Positions 15,641 to 24,363 of a stretch of 64,000 nucleotides of DNA are shown piece by piece. The notes under the pieces were generated by a model. The model searched no databases, was not told the origin of the DNA, and worked only from the letters and a program-made list of their open reading frames with translations. Source of the stretch: Pseudomonadales bacterium (lineage in GTDB: Bacteria; Pseudomonadota; Gammaproteobacteria; Pseudomonadales; Halieaceae); contig JACKNU010000004.1 of assembly GCA_024234675.1 (NCBI GenBank), forward strand, positions 62,001 to 126,000, in the 5' to 3' direction. How positions within the stretch are numbered: position 1 is the stretch's first letter; every line of letters starts with the position of its first letter. The translations under genes were made by a program, and so were the position numbers.

Positions 15641-16605
15641 GTGAAAAGTCACATACTGTCGCCATTGGCACTTTCGTCACCGGCGCCATACTGATCGCAG
15701 TGACCATGGTGATCTTTGCCCTGGGCACCGGCTTCGGCGAGCGAACCGAAAAAGTCATAATGGTGTTCAACGGCTCGGTGAAAGGGCTGTCCGTGGGCGC
15801 GCCGGTGGCGCTGCGAGGTGTGCAGATCGGCCAGGTGACCAATATCGAGCTGATGCTCGATACGGACTCCATAGGCCTGATCATGCTGGTGGAGGCGAAC
15901 CTGAATGACAAAAATATCCGCCGCCTGGGCAAAAATACCGAAGATATCACCGACCAATTGATCGCCCGGGGCCTGCGCGCCCAGCTGCGCACCCAGAGCC
16001 TGCTCACCGGCCTGCTGTATATCCAGCTTGATTTTCACCCGGGCACGAAGCCCGTACTGGCCGATGTGAAGTCCGAGCACATACAGATTCCCACTATTCC
16101 CACCGACCTGGAAGAGCTGACCCGCAAGCTGGATGAACTCGACCTGGGCAAACTCGCCGATGAGGTGCAGGGCATTGTCGGCGCCCTGAACGCCTTCCTG
16201 ACCAGCGACAGCTTCCAGGCGGTACCCGCACAACTGCAGCAGGCGCTGGAGGAAGTGACCGCCCTGAGCCGCCAGCTACAGGCACAGGTGGCCGTCTCGG
16301 GACCGAAACTGGACCTGGCGCTGGACGGCGCGAAGGCAACCCTGGATGGCGCCAACCAGGAGCTACCGCAGATCTCGGAGCTGGTTGAGAAGAACCTCAA
16401 CGTCCTGAACCAGGCTATTACCGGCTTCGAGAGCACCCTGCGCAACATCGACGGCCTGGTGGCGCCAAACTCCCCCACCACCTATCAATTGAACCAGGCC
16501 CTGCAGGAAGTGACCCGCGCCAGCCGGGCCATACAGGCGCTGGCCACCACCCTGCAGGAACAGCCTGAGTCATTGTTGCGCGGCAAAAGCGAGGAGATGC
16601 CATGA
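15637..16605 (+). CDS. MCE-domain protein (MlaD-like)
   Basis: 322-aa inner-membrane-anchored periplasmic protein. One membrane segment (about residues 8-28) precedes a single MCE domain (about 38-120; FNGSVKGLSVGAPVALRGVQ), which in relatives forms a hexameric ring that carries lipids. The remaining 200 residues are helical (LEELTRKLDELDLGKLADEV and on) and could form a needle or tunnel as in PqiB/YebT-type proteins, longer than the 183-aa E. coli MlaD. The end overlaps the lipoprotein gene by four bases (ATGA). Confidence 0.9.
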   Translation: MSEKSHTVAIGTFVTGAILIAVTMVIFALGTGFGERTEKVIMVFNGSVKGLSVGAPVALRGVQIGQVTNIELMLDTDSIGLIMLVEANLNDKNIRRLGKNTEDITDQLIARGLRAQLRTQSLLTGLLYIQLDFHPGTKPVLADVKSEHIQIPTIPTDLEELTRKLDELDLGKLADEVQGIVGALNAFLTSDSFQAVPAQLQQALEEVTALSRQLQAQVAVSGPKLDLALDGAKATLDGANQELPQISELVEKNLNVLNQAITGFESTLRNIDGLVAPNSPTTYQLNQALQEVTRASRAIQALATTLQEQPESLLRGKSEEMP

Positions 16606-17213
16606 ACCCATTCCGGATCCGCAGCCTGGCCTGCCTGGGCCTGGCGCTGAGCCTGGCGGCCTGTGGCACCAGCCCACCCAACCAGTACTACCGGCTGACG
16701 CCCAAGGCCCAGCCCGGCACCGTGGCCGAGAAGCCCGCCCTGGGGGTCGGCCCGGTGAACATACCGGACTATCTCAGGCGCAGTGGCCTGGTATACAGCG
16801 GCGGCGAGAACCAGTTATTTATCACCGAGCAACAGCGCTGGGCGGAACCACTGGACGAGGGTATCGAGCGGGTGGTGGCGATCAACCTGGCGCGGCTGCT
16901 GAATACCGACAACCTGCGCCTGTTTCCCTGGCAACTGGATGACATTCCCGAGTACACCATCGAGTTGGTGGTGCTGGAGCTGGATACGGACGGGGCGGAA
17001 GCGGTGCTGGTGGCTGACTGGGTGATCAAGCGACCCGCCGACAGCACCAGCGTCAGCCGCCGCATCAGCCGGCTGCGGCACGCCCTGCCTCCCGGTCCTA
17101 TCCAACCGGCAGACCTCGCCCCGGCATACAGCGCACTCTTTTACCAGCTAAGCCAGGAGATCGCTGCCGCCGTAACAGCGGCAGAGCAGGAACAGGGGGC
17201 TGGTATCCCCTAG
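16602..17213 (+). CDS. PqiC/YmbA-like ABC-type transport auxiliary lipoprotein
   Basis: 203-aa outer-membrane lipoprotein with lipobox LAAC (Cys21). The core resembles the PqiC/YmbA family (DUF330): NQYYRLTP, VGPVNIPDYLRRSGLVYSG, and QRWAEPLDEGIERVVAINLA. In the PqiABC system this lipoprotein is the outer-membrane end of the MCE tunnel. Here it completes an MlaE-MlaF-MlaD type cluster in place of a periplasmic MlaC shuttle. Its 3' end lies 8 bases from that of the convergent TonB receptor gene. Confidence 0.88.
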   Translation: MNPFRIRSLACLGLALSLAACGTSPPNQYYRLTPKAQPGTVAEKPALGVGPVNIPDYLRRSGLVYSGGENQLFITEQQRWAEPLDEGIERVVAINLARLLNTDNLRLFPWQLDDIPEYTIELVVLELDTDGAEAVLVADWVIKRPADSTSVSRRISRLRHALPPGPIQPADLAPAYSALFYQLSQEIAAAVTAAEQEQGAGIP

Positions 17214-17221
17214 CCGGGCCG

Positions 17222-19729
17222 CTACTGGAAGTTGTAGCGGAATTCCACACCGTACATGCGCGGCTCGTCGGTGCGCCCGTAGGAGGGTGAGCCGTCGGAA
17301 AAGGCCGAGGCCAGCTGACTGCCCAGGCCACCGGGCTCGCCGGCCCTCACCTTCGGTGTCCAGTTGGTGGCGTTGGTCACAAAGGCCGCCACGGTCCAAT
17401 CCCGTTCGGGACTGTTGTAGGCCAACCTGGCATTGAGTTGCTCCTGGTCGTCGGTATCGGGACAACTGCTGAAGGGCGGTTCGGTCAGGTCGCCGGTGGC
17501 CGAGGGATCGCTGATAATCAACTGGCCATCGACCTTGGTCAGCCCGTAGACGTCGTTGGGCTCGCCCTGCGCCTTGTTGTCCACCACGTAGAAGCAGCTG
17601 TCCTGGGGCAGGCCCTCGGTATAATTGTAGGCGATGGCCAACACCATTTCGCCGCCATTGCTGAAGTCGTAACTGTAGTTGGCGCCCACGGTAAAGTTCA
17701 TGTCCGGGGACTTGGAGAAGGTCTCGCCGGACTCATCCCGGACCACGCACTGGCCATCGATCACCTCCCGCCTTTCCCGCTCGGTGTACTGGGCGTCCAG
17801 GTAACCGGTGTTGAAATACAACTCCAGCGACGGCAGGGCCAGCCAGTTGACGTTCAGCTCGAAGCCATCGCCCTCGACATTGGAGGTCTCGAACAGGTAG
17901 GTGCCCACGCTGGCGTTGGGCAGGCAGGCCGCATCGACGAATTCGAGGGATTGCAGGTTGTCGTAGGTGTAGCTGAATACAGCCGCGTTCACCCGCAGGG
18001 TGTTGTCCAGCCAGCTGGACTTCATGCCCAACTCGTAATTGGTCACCTCTTCCGGGTCGAAGGGGCCGGCCAGGATATCATCGGCAACACTGTTGAAACC
18101 GCCGGCCTTGTAACCCTCGGTATAGGAGGCGTACAGCATGGTCTCGTCCAGCACCTGCCACTCCAGCACCATCCTGGGGGTGAGCTTGGACCAGCTCTTG
18201 TTTTGCTGCAGGAAGCCCAGGTTGCCGTCCGGGTCATAGTTGCCATTGCCGTCGAGGCGGGTCTCGGTGGTGAAGGCGAAGGCGATGACGTAGTCGTTGT
18301 ACTTTACGTAGCGACCAAAATTCTTGTCGTCGTAGGTATAGCGCAGGCCACCGGTCAGGGACCAGGTATCGGTGATGTCCCAGGTCACATCGGCGAAGGC
18401 GGCGTAGGATTTGTACTTGGCATTGATGCGGGTCTGCTCGCGGTACTGGATGTCGTCCGCCAGCGCCTGGGCCCCGCTGGTGACCGTGCGTTCGTCGAAG
18501 GGGTCCGGAAACTGGGTGAATGCCAGGTCGATATAGGTTCCCGGTGGCAGGGTATCGTAGGGCACGCCGATTTCCGCTTCCGCGATCAGTTTGTCCAGGG
18601 TCTGGGGATTGAGGTGAATGCCACTGGTCTGGCGGGCGTGCTCGTAGGTGGTGTTGACACCCGTGGTCCAGCGAAACGCGGAGCCGTATTCCCCGTCCAG
18701 CCGGAACTCCTGGCTGAACTGGTCGTTCTTTTCCCGGTTCAGATCATTGAAAAAGTAATACAACTCGGCGGAACCGTCTTTTTCCTCGGGGTTGTGCGAC
18801 TTGAAATAGCGATAGGCGCTGATGGAAGTCAGGGTCGCCCAGTCCAGCTCGTAGGTCAGGTGGAAGGCGGCGCCCCACAGGTTGCGCTTTTCCGACAGGC
18901 TGGAGTCGCTGGCCACCTTGTTGAAGCCGGCGCCGTTGTCTCGCGGACCCCATACGGCGCTGGAACGCACCCGGGAGTCCTGGTCGGTCTGGTCGAACTC
19001 CAGGCGCAGGTTGGTATCCAGGCGATCAGTGGGGACCCAACGCAACTGGGTCACTACCGAAACGTTGCCCTCCCGCGCCAGGTCCTCGCCATTGGCCACA
19101 TTGTCCACCCAGCCATCGCGCTTGTTCCACAGCAGCCCGGTGCGCCAGTACAGCGTATCCGCGAGGGGCACGTTGGCCACCCCGTCCAGCTGGTAGCGAT
19201 TGTAGTCACCCACGGTGCCCCGCGCCCAGCCGTACAGCTCCTCGTCGGGCCTGTTGGAGACATACTGGATGGCGCCGGCCGCGGCGTTGCGCCCGAACAG
19301 GGTGCCCTGGGGGCCGTTGAGTATCTCTACCCGGGCGAGGTCGTTGAAGGCCACCTTGGAGCCGCCGGAGCGGCCTATGTAGACCCCGTCCTGGTACACC
19401 CCAACCGCCGGGTCGGCGCCGATACCGAAGTCATCGGTGCCGATTCCGCGGATGGCATAGTTGGGCTGGTTGGCGGCCTTGGAGATGGTTACGTTGGGGG
19501 TGAAGGTTCCCAGGTCGCCGATATCCTGGGCGGACAGGTTGGTGATCTGCTGGGCGCTGAAGGCCTCTACCGCGATAGGCACATCCTGCAGGCCCTCCTC
19601 GCGCTTCTGGGCGGTGACGATTACCTCCTCCAGCCCCTGGGCGCACACCCACTGCCCCGAACAGCCGAGCGCGAGGGATAAAACAACCACCATGGAGCGG
19701 GGGCGATGGAAGGTGGACGAGCGTGACAT
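17222..19729 (-). CDS. TonB-dependent receptor
   Basis: 835-aa outer-membrane receptor for active uptake. Signal peptide (residues 1-30), then the TonB-box-like EEVIVTAQKREEGLQDVPIA typical of the large group of receptors in marine and freshwater gammaproteobacteria and sphingomonads, a plug domain (NYAIRGIGTDDF, VEILNGPQGTLFGRNAAAG), and a 22-strand barrel ending in the aromatic residue of VEFRYNFQ. The ligand is unknown; the receptor subgroup often serves complex organic substrates rather than siderophores. No TonB, ExbBD or regulator gene is adjacent. It is transcribed alone. Confidence 0.9.
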   Translation of the reverse strand: MSRSSTFHRPRSMVVVLSLALGCSGQWVCAQGLEEVIVTAQKREEGLQDVPIAVEAFSAQQITNLSAQDIGDLGTFTPNVTISKAANQPNYAIRGIGTDDFGIGADPAVGVYQDGVYIGRSGGSKVAFNDLARVEILNGPQGTLFGRNAAAGAIQYVSNRPDEELYGWARGTVGDYNRYQLDGVANVPLADTLYWRTGLLWNKRDGWVDNVANGEDLAREGNVSVVTQLRWVPTDRLDTNLRLEFDQTDQDSRVRSSAVWGPRDNGAGFNKVASDSSLSEKRNLWGAAFHLTYELDWATLTSISAYRYFKSHNPEEKDGSAELYYFFNDLNREKNDQFSQEFRLDGEYGSAFRWTTGVNTTYEHARQTSGIHLNPQTLDKLIAEAEIGVPYDTLPPGTYIDLAFTQFPDPFDERTVTSGAQALADDIQYREQTRINAKYKSYAAFADVTWDITDTWSLTGGLRYTYDDKNFGRYVKYNDYVIAFAFTTETRLDGNGNYDPDGNLGFLQQNKSWSKLTPRMVLEWQVLDETMLYASYTEGYKAGGFNSVADDILAGPFDPEEVTNYELGMKSSWLDNTLRVNAAVFSYTYDNLQSLEFVDAACLPNASVGTYLFETSNVEGDGFELNVNWLALPSLELYFNTGYLDAQYTERERREVIDGQCVVRDESGETFSKSPDMNFTVGANYSYDFSNGGEMVLAIAYNYTEGLPQDSCFYVVDNKAQGEPNDVYGLTKVDGQLIISDPSATGDLTEPPFSSCPDTDDQEQLNARLAYNSPERDWTVAAFVTNATNWTPKVRAGEPGGLGSQLASAFSDGSPSYGRTDEPRMYGVEFRYNFQ

Positions 19730-19875
19730 GGTGACCCCCGGAGACTAGGCGCTAAAGCGCGTTTTATAGTAATGAGCGGTTTTACACGTTTTGTTATAAG
19801 CGCCAATATGCCCCAAGGTCCCCGGCGAGACAATAGCCTGCCGGGGGCATAGCCGAAGCACATCTGCCGAAGACC

Positions 19876-20556
19876 TCAGCCCGGGGGCAGTTCGGTGACC
19901 TCGCCGGGGCCCGCCAACAGTGCCGGATCCTTGTTGCGGGCATTACTGATGGCCCGCGGCAAGGCCTGCAGGCGCAGCGTCTGTTTCAACTCGCTGCGAA
20001 AGATACTGTCATTGGCGGCGATTGCCTCGCTGCCGTCCAGCCAGCGATCGTATTCGTCGGGCGCCAGTATCACCGGCATCCGCGAGTGCCAGGGCGCGAA
20101 AGCGGGCGCCGCGGCCGTGGTGACCAGGGTGCAGGACAGCAGATGTGATTCACCCCCTTCCCAGACATCCCACAGGGCCGCGACGGCCAGTGCCTGGTCG
20201 GCGGTCGTCACCAGCCAGGGCTGTTTCACCTGCCCTTCCTGGCGCCACTCGATAAAACTGCTCATGGGCACGATGCCGCGCTGGGACTTGAAGGGGTGGC
20301 GAAAGGCACGGCTGCTGGCCAGGGTCTCGCTGCGGGCGTTGAACATGGCGTACTTCTGGTCCACCGCCGGCGCCCAGGACGGGGTCAGCCACCAGCGGGC
20401 GGAGTCCGCGCTGCGCTCCCCGTCGAGCTCGCGCACCAGGCAAACCTGTTCCGTGGGAGCGATATTCACCGCTGTCGGCAGCCGCAGGTCGATACCGAGG
20501 TCGCGCAACAACTGCTGCAACCCGGGACTGTCGATCACATTGAAGCGTCCGCACAT
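19876..20556 (-). CDS. SRAP (YedK/HMCES) abasic-site DNA-protein crosslink protein
   Basis: 226-aa SRAP-domain protein that protects abasic sites in single-stranded DNA by a covalent thiazolidine link. The catalytic Cys2 directly follows the initiator Met (MCGRF), and the other active-site residues are visible: Asn73 in MFNARSET, Glu103 in SFIEW and His157 in WHSRMP. Length equals E. coli YedK (222 aa). It is divergent from the DUF35-thiolase pair; a TATAAT box on its strand and a palindrome sit in the gap. Confidence 0.92.
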   Translation of the reverse strand: MCGRFNVIDSPGLQQLLRDLGIDLRLPTAVNIAPTEQVCLVRELDGERSADSARWWLTPSWAPAVDQKYAMFNARSETLASSRAFRHPFKSQRGIVPMSSFIEWRQEGQVKQPWLVTTADQALAVAALWDVWEGGESHLLSCTLVTTAAAPAFAPWHSRMPVILAPDEYDRWLDGSEAIAANDSIFRSELKQTLRLQALPRAISNARNKDPALLAGPGEVTELPPG

Positions 20557-20607
20557 CGTTGTGCCCTCCTTGCTCCGCTACCGGGCTGGGGGCGCCGGCG
20601 GGAAGCC

Positions 20608-20613
20608 ATTATA
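20608..20613 (-). promoter_or_regulatory. -10 box of the SRAP gene
   Basis: TATAAT on the minus strand, 52 bases upstream of the SRAP start codon. The -35 region would overlap the palindrome at 20624-20643, consistent with regulation there. No good TTGACA match at the right spacing. Confidence 0.4.
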
Positions 20614-20623
20614 CCCGGGCGGG

Positions 20624-20643
20624 CTATCACAGGTCTGTCATAG
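20624..20643. promoter_or_regulatory. Candidate operator palindrome between SRAP and DUF35-thiolase genes
   Basis: Two 9-base arms, CTATCACAG and CTGTCATAG, are inverted with one mismatch and a 2-base centre. Size and symmetry fit a dimeric helix-turn-helix regulator site such as TetR or GntR types. It sits where the SRAP -35 region would be, and about 110 bases upstream of the DUF35 start. No regulator gene is adjacent, so the binding protein is unknown. Confidence 0.4.
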
Positions 20644-20752
20644 TAAACCCCGGTGGCATCGCTGCCGGCCCGTGCCCGCCCCCGCCGCGGACTCCTTGCC
20701 TGTGGCCGCGGGCCAATAGTACCCTGATACCCGCTTCGACGCGGAGAACCAC

Positions 20753-21211
20753 ATGAGCGATAAACCCCTGGCCCCGGCCATCGAGGGCTGGCATACCATG
20801 GCCGCCAAACCCCATCTCATAGGCAGCCAGTGCACCCACTGCGGCACCTATTTTTTCCCCAAACAGGAACAGTATTGCCGCAACCCGGCCTGTGACAGCA
20901 CCGACTTCCGGGAAGTCGAGCTGAGCCGCACCGGCCACATCTGGAGCTACACCAACGCCTGCTACCAGCCGCCTGCGCCCTTCGTGGCACCGGATCCCTT
21001 TGAACCCTACGCCATCGCGGGGGTGCAACTGGAGCGGGAACAGATGGTGGTACTGGGCCAGGTGGTAGCCGGGGTGGGCGTCGAGGACCTGAAAGTCGGC
21101 ATGCCCATGGAACTGGTGCTGGAGCCCCTGCACGAGACCGAGGACGACATCAAGGTGACCTGGAAGTGGCGACCACTTGCCGCAGATGCAAGCAACCGGC
21201 CGGGAGAATAA
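20753..21211 (+). CDS. Zn-ribbon/OB-fold (DUF35) acyl-CoA-binding partner protein
   Basis: 152-aa protein with a rubredoxin-like zinc ribbon (CTHCGTYFFPKQEQYCRNPAC; ligands C27, C30, C42, C47) followed by an OB-fold domain (YAIAGVQLEREQMVVLGQVV). DUF35 proteins form obligate complexes with thiolase-like enzymes or aldolases and help bind CoA substrates. Here the thiolase-family gene starts 4 bases after its stop, so an enzyme complex is likely. Confidence 0.9.
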   Translation: MSDKPLAPAIEGWHTMAAKPHLIGSQCTHCGTYFFPKQEQYCRNPACDSTDFREVELSRTGHIWSYTNACYQPPAPFVAPDPFEPYAIAGVQLEREQMVVLGQVVAGVGVEDLKVGMPMELVLEPLHETEDDIKVTWKWRPLAADASNRPGE

Positions 21212-21215
21212 CGCC

Positions 21216-22403
21216 ATGTCCAATGAAATCGCGATTATCGGCGCCGGCATGCACCCCTGGGGCAAGTGGGGTCACAACTTCGTGCAGTACGGCGTGGCGG
21301 CCGCCAGGGAGGCCCTGGCGGATGCCGGCATACCCTGGCAGGACGTGCGTTTTGTTTCCGGGGGCGCCACCGTGCGCTGCGGCTACCCCGGCTACGTCGC
21401 CGGCGCCACCTTCGCCCAGGCCCTGGGCTGGCAGGGCGCCGAGGTGAACACCTCCTACGCCGCCTGCGCCTCCGGCTCCCAGGCGCTGGCAGCGGCGCGC
21501 AACAAGATACTCGCGGGTGAGTGTGAAGTGGCGCTGGTGGTGGGCGCCGACACCACGCCCAAGGGCTTCCTGGCACCCGCCGGCGGCTACCGCCCCGAGG
21601 ACCCGGACTGGGTGCGCTTCTACCTGGGCATCACCAACCCCACCTACTTCGCCCTGTACGCCCGCCGCAGGATGGACCTGTACGGCGATACCCTGGCGGA
21701 TTTCGCTGCGGTCAAGGTCAAGAACTCCCGGGTCGGCGCCAAGAACCCCCGCGCCCGCTACCGCAAGTGCTTTACCGCGGAAGACGTGGCCGCCTCCGCC
21801 ATGGTGGCGGACCCCCTGCGCCTGATGGACATCTGCGCCACCAGTGACGGCGGCGCGGCGCTGATCGTCTGCAGCCTGGAATACGCCCGCAGGATCGGCA
21901 AGGCCGATGCCCCGCGGGTCGCCGCCATCTCCACGGTCACCCCCACCTTCGCCAGCGGCGTGGTGGAAATGCCCGATATCGCCACGGATTCCGCTGCGGC
22001 AGCGGGCGTGGAAGCCCTCGCCTACCGTTCATCCATCCCCATGAAGGCCTACGAGGAAGCCGGCATAGGTCCGGAAGACGTGAGCCTGGCGGAGGTCTAC
22101 GACCTGTCCACCGCCCTGGAACTGGACTGGATCGAGGACCTGCGCCTGGCGCCCCGCGGCGATGCCGCCGCCCTGCTGCGCCAGGGCGACACGGCGCTGG
22201 GCGGCAGGATCCCGGTAAACGTCTCCGGCGGCCTGGCCTGCTTCGGCGAGGCGGTACCGGCCCAGGCCATCGCCCAGGTCTGCGAGCTCACCTGGCAGTT
22301 GCGCGGCGAGGCGGGTGACCGGCAGGTGAAGAACGCCAAGGTGGGTATCACTGCCAACCAGGGGTTGTTCGGGCACGGCAGTTCGGTGATCGTGAAGCGC
22401 TAG
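21216..22403 (+). CDS. Thiolase-superfamily protein, SCP2/lipid-transfer type
   Basis: 395-aa member of the thiolase superfamily of the SCP-x/lipid-transfer type. The nucleophilic Cys84 lies in YAACASGSQAL, and the C-terminal glycine-rich loop NVSGGLACFGEAVPAQ is present; the ANQGLFGHGSS end resembles thiolases acting with a DUF35 partner, where the second catalytic cysteine is often absent. Substrates may be branched or steroid-side-chain acyl-CoAs, by analogy with Ltp2-DUF35; this is inference. ATG 21216 is preceded by GGGAG and is preferred over an upstream ATG at 21177 inside the DUF35 gene. Converges on the cytochrome c gene with a 4-base overlap. Confidence 0.85.
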   Translation: MSNEIAIIGAGMHPWGKWGHNFVQYGVAAAREALADAGIPWQDVRFVSGGATVRCGYPGYVAGATFAQALGWQGAEVNTSYAACASGSQALAAARNKILAGECEVALVVGADTTPKGFLAPAGGYRPEDPDWVRFYLGITNPTYFALYARRRMDLYGDTLADFAAVKVKNSRVGAKNPRARYRKCFTAEDVAASAMVADPLRLMDICATSDGGAALIVCSLEYARRIGKADAPRVAAISTVTPTFASGVVEMPDIATDSAAAAGVEALAYRSSIPMKAYEEAGIGPEDVSLAEVYDLSTALELDWIEDLRLAPRGDAAALLRQGDTALGGRIPVNVSGGLACFGEAVPAQAIAQVCELTWQLRGEAGDRQVKNAKVGITANQGLFGHGSSVIVKR

Positions 22404-22822
22404 GGCGCAAACTCGAGCATCGATACCTGCTGCAGGTAGGCCACCAGGTCCGCGCGCTGCCCGGGGTCCGGCACACCGTTGCTCATCATGGTGGTACCCG
22501 GCGTGGCCTGCATGGGATTTTCCAGCCAGGCATACAGCAGCTGCGGCGTCCACACGAATTCAGCCGCCTGCAACTGCACCGAGTAGTAGTCAAAACCCGG
22601 CTGCTTGCCGGCGATCTTGCCGAAGATGCGGTGCAGGTTGGGACCGTTGCCATGACCCAGGCGGGGATCGGTGTAGTGACAACTGCGGCAGCTGGCGAAC
22701 ACCAGGCGCCCGCGCTCGGGATCGCCGCCGATAAACGGCAGGGTGGTGGCCTCGAGTTCGCCCTGGGCCCGGGTACCAGCGGCCAGCAGCGCGAGCAGTA
22801 TCCAGATCGAAAAACGTCTCAT
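22400..22822 (-). CDS. Periplasmic c-type cytochrome
   Basis: 140-aa monohaem class I cytochrome c with a signal peptide (residues 1-19). Haem-binding CRSCH is at 45-49 and the probable axial methionine is Met112 or Met113 in GTTMMSNGV, with WLENPMQATPGT before it. The start overlaps the stop of the flavoprotein gene (ATGA), so it is coupled to it. The likely role is to take electrons from the Tat-exported flavoprotein in the periplasm; this follows from pairing, not from a known pathway. Confidence 0.88.
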   Translation of the reverse strand: MRRFSIWILLALLAAGTRAQGELEATTLPFIGGDPERGRLVFASCRSCHYTDPRLGHGNGPNLHRIFGKIAGKQPGFDYYSVQLQAAEFVWTPQLLYAWLENPMQATPGTTMMSNGVPDPGQRADLVAYLQQVSMLEFAP

Positions 22823-24351
22823 GCCGCCGACCTCCCGGCCGCCGCCAATCCCGCCCGGCGGCCAAAGAAGGTGCAGTCTCCCACTGACAGGCCGCTGGCG
22901 ATATAGGGTGCGGCGGGGAGGCCGGCGGCGGTGCGGCCGGCGGCGTAGAGCCCGGGAATCGCCTCCCCGAAGCCATCCAGCACCTGCCCGTCCACCGTGG
23001 TGTGCAGGCCACCGAAGGTGTGAGCCGGCACGAAGGCCTGGTCTACCGACAGGTTCCAGGCCCGGTAGGGCGGCCCCTGCAGGGGGCGCAGGTAAGCCGG
23101 ACTCTTGTGAAACAGGGGATCCTCGCCATTGAGGGCGTTGCGGTTGTAATAGGCCACGGTGTGCTGCAGCGCGCCCCTGGGGAAACCCAACTGCTCGGCC
23201 AGGTCGCCTATGGTGTTGGCCTGGGCCAGCTGCGGGAAATTATCCTGCTGCGGCGGCAGGTGACTGTCGCGATCGGTAATCAGCCAGGCGCGGCCCTGCT
23301 GGTGATAGGCAATGGCATCGCCCAGCACGCCGTAATAGGTATCCTCGGGCACGAATCGTTGCGCCGCTGCGTTGACCACGATGCCGGCCAGCACCGACTC
23401 GGGCGGATACAGGGGCACAATGGCGAAGCCCTGGTGCATGCGCAGGGCGGCGGCGCCCGCCCCGATACCGATATTGATACCCACACCCTGGTCGCCGATA
23501 TTGCCCCAGGGCACCGAGCACTCGTAGAGGTGGGGAGCGTACAGGCGCACCATCTCCCGGTTGTGGATGAAACCGCCGCTGGCCAGCACCACCCCGCGGC
23601 GGGCGCGAATGTTCTTGCGCTCCCCGTTCATGCTGACCTCCATTCCCAGTATCCGGCCATCGCGCGCCACCACCAGGCGGCGCGCCTCGATTCCGGAGAG
23701 CATCGAAACGCCCAGCGCCCTGACCCGCGCCAGCAGGGCTTCCATCAGGGTCCGGCCGCCGGTCATGCCGGGGCCCAGCGGCACGTGTCCGCGCGGTGCC
23801 GGCGCGGCCAGTTCCCGCGCGGGCCAGGCGCGCTCCGCACCGGAAAAATACAGGGACTCGCCATCCAGGGGTACCGACATGGCGGTGGCGAGTTTTTCGC
23901 CGTAGCGCACCCCCTGCCCTACCAGCCAGTCGAAATGCGCGGGGCTCTGTTCGCAGTAGAGCTGGATCTTCTCCAGCGGCGGTTGCGGGCCGCTCATGCC
24001 GGCGATGAAAGCGGACATGGCCTCGACGGAATCCCTTACCCCCAGGGCGCGCTGCAGGGCCGTACCCCCGCCGGCGTACACCACCCCGGCGGACATGGCC
24101 GAGGAACCGCCGAAACGCGGCAGGGACTCGATCAGCAGCACCGCGGCGCCGGCCTGGCTGGCCTCGATCGCGGCGCTGGCGCCGGCCGCACCCGAACCCA
24201 CCACCAGCACATCGGTGGTCATATCCCAGGCGCCCGGCTGCGCACCGGGCTGCGCCCGCACCGCAGCGGCCAGCCCGGCGGCCGATGCCACGCCCAGCCC
24301 CGCCAGCAACTGGCGCCGCTTGAGGCCGGCGTGGTCAACAGATGATGCCAT
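22819..24351 (-). CDS. Tat-exported FAD-dependent oxidoreductase, ketosteroid dehydrogenase/fumarate reductase superfamily
   Basis: 510-aa flavoprotein. The N-terminus LKRRQLLAGLG plus the hydrophobic run (18-30) looks like a Tat signal, so it should fold with FAD in the cytoplasm and act in the periplasm. The FAD dinucleotide motif VGSGAAGASAAIEA starts near residue 51, and the C-terminal GLYAAGRTAAGL...SGLSVGDCTFFGRRAG closes the FAD site as in 3-ketosteroid delta-1-dehydrogenase relatives. The substrate is unknown; steroid or alkene oxidation fits the fold. It is 12 bases downstream of the NUDIX gene and overlaps the cytochrome c gene. Confidence 0.82.
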   Translation of the reverse strand: MASSVDHAGLKRRQLLAGLGVASAAGLAAAVRAQPGAQPGAWDMTTDVLVVGSGAAGASAAIEASQAGAAVLLIESLPRFGGSSAMSAGVVYAGGGTALQRALGVRDSVEAMSAFIAGMSGPQPPLEKIQLYCEQSPAHFDWLVGQGVRYGEKLATAMSVPLDGESLYFSGAERAWPARELAAPAPRGHVPLGPGMTGGRTLMEALLARVRALGVSMLSGIEARRLVVARDGRILGMEVSMNGERKNIRARRGVVLASGGFIHNREMVRLYAPHLYECSVPWGNIGDQGVGINIGIGAGAAALRMHQGFAIVPLYPPESVLAGIVVNAAAQRFVPEDTYYGVLGDAIAYHQQGRAWLITDRDSHLPPQQDNFPQLAQANTIGDLAEQLGFPRGALQHTVAYYNRNALNGEDPLFHKSPAYLRPLQGPPYRAWNLSVDQAFVPAHTFGGLHTTVDGQVLDGFGEAIPGLYAAGRTAAGLPAAPYIASGLSVGDCTFFGRRAGLAAAGRSAA

Positions 24352-24363
24352 CGTCAGGAAGCC

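Noticed and set aside
17438..19681. 747-aa open frame on the plus strand
   Set aside because: It lies opposite the TonB receptor and reads as low-complexity Val/Gly/Gln sequence. High GC content gives long antisense frames; the minus-strand gene has clear domains.
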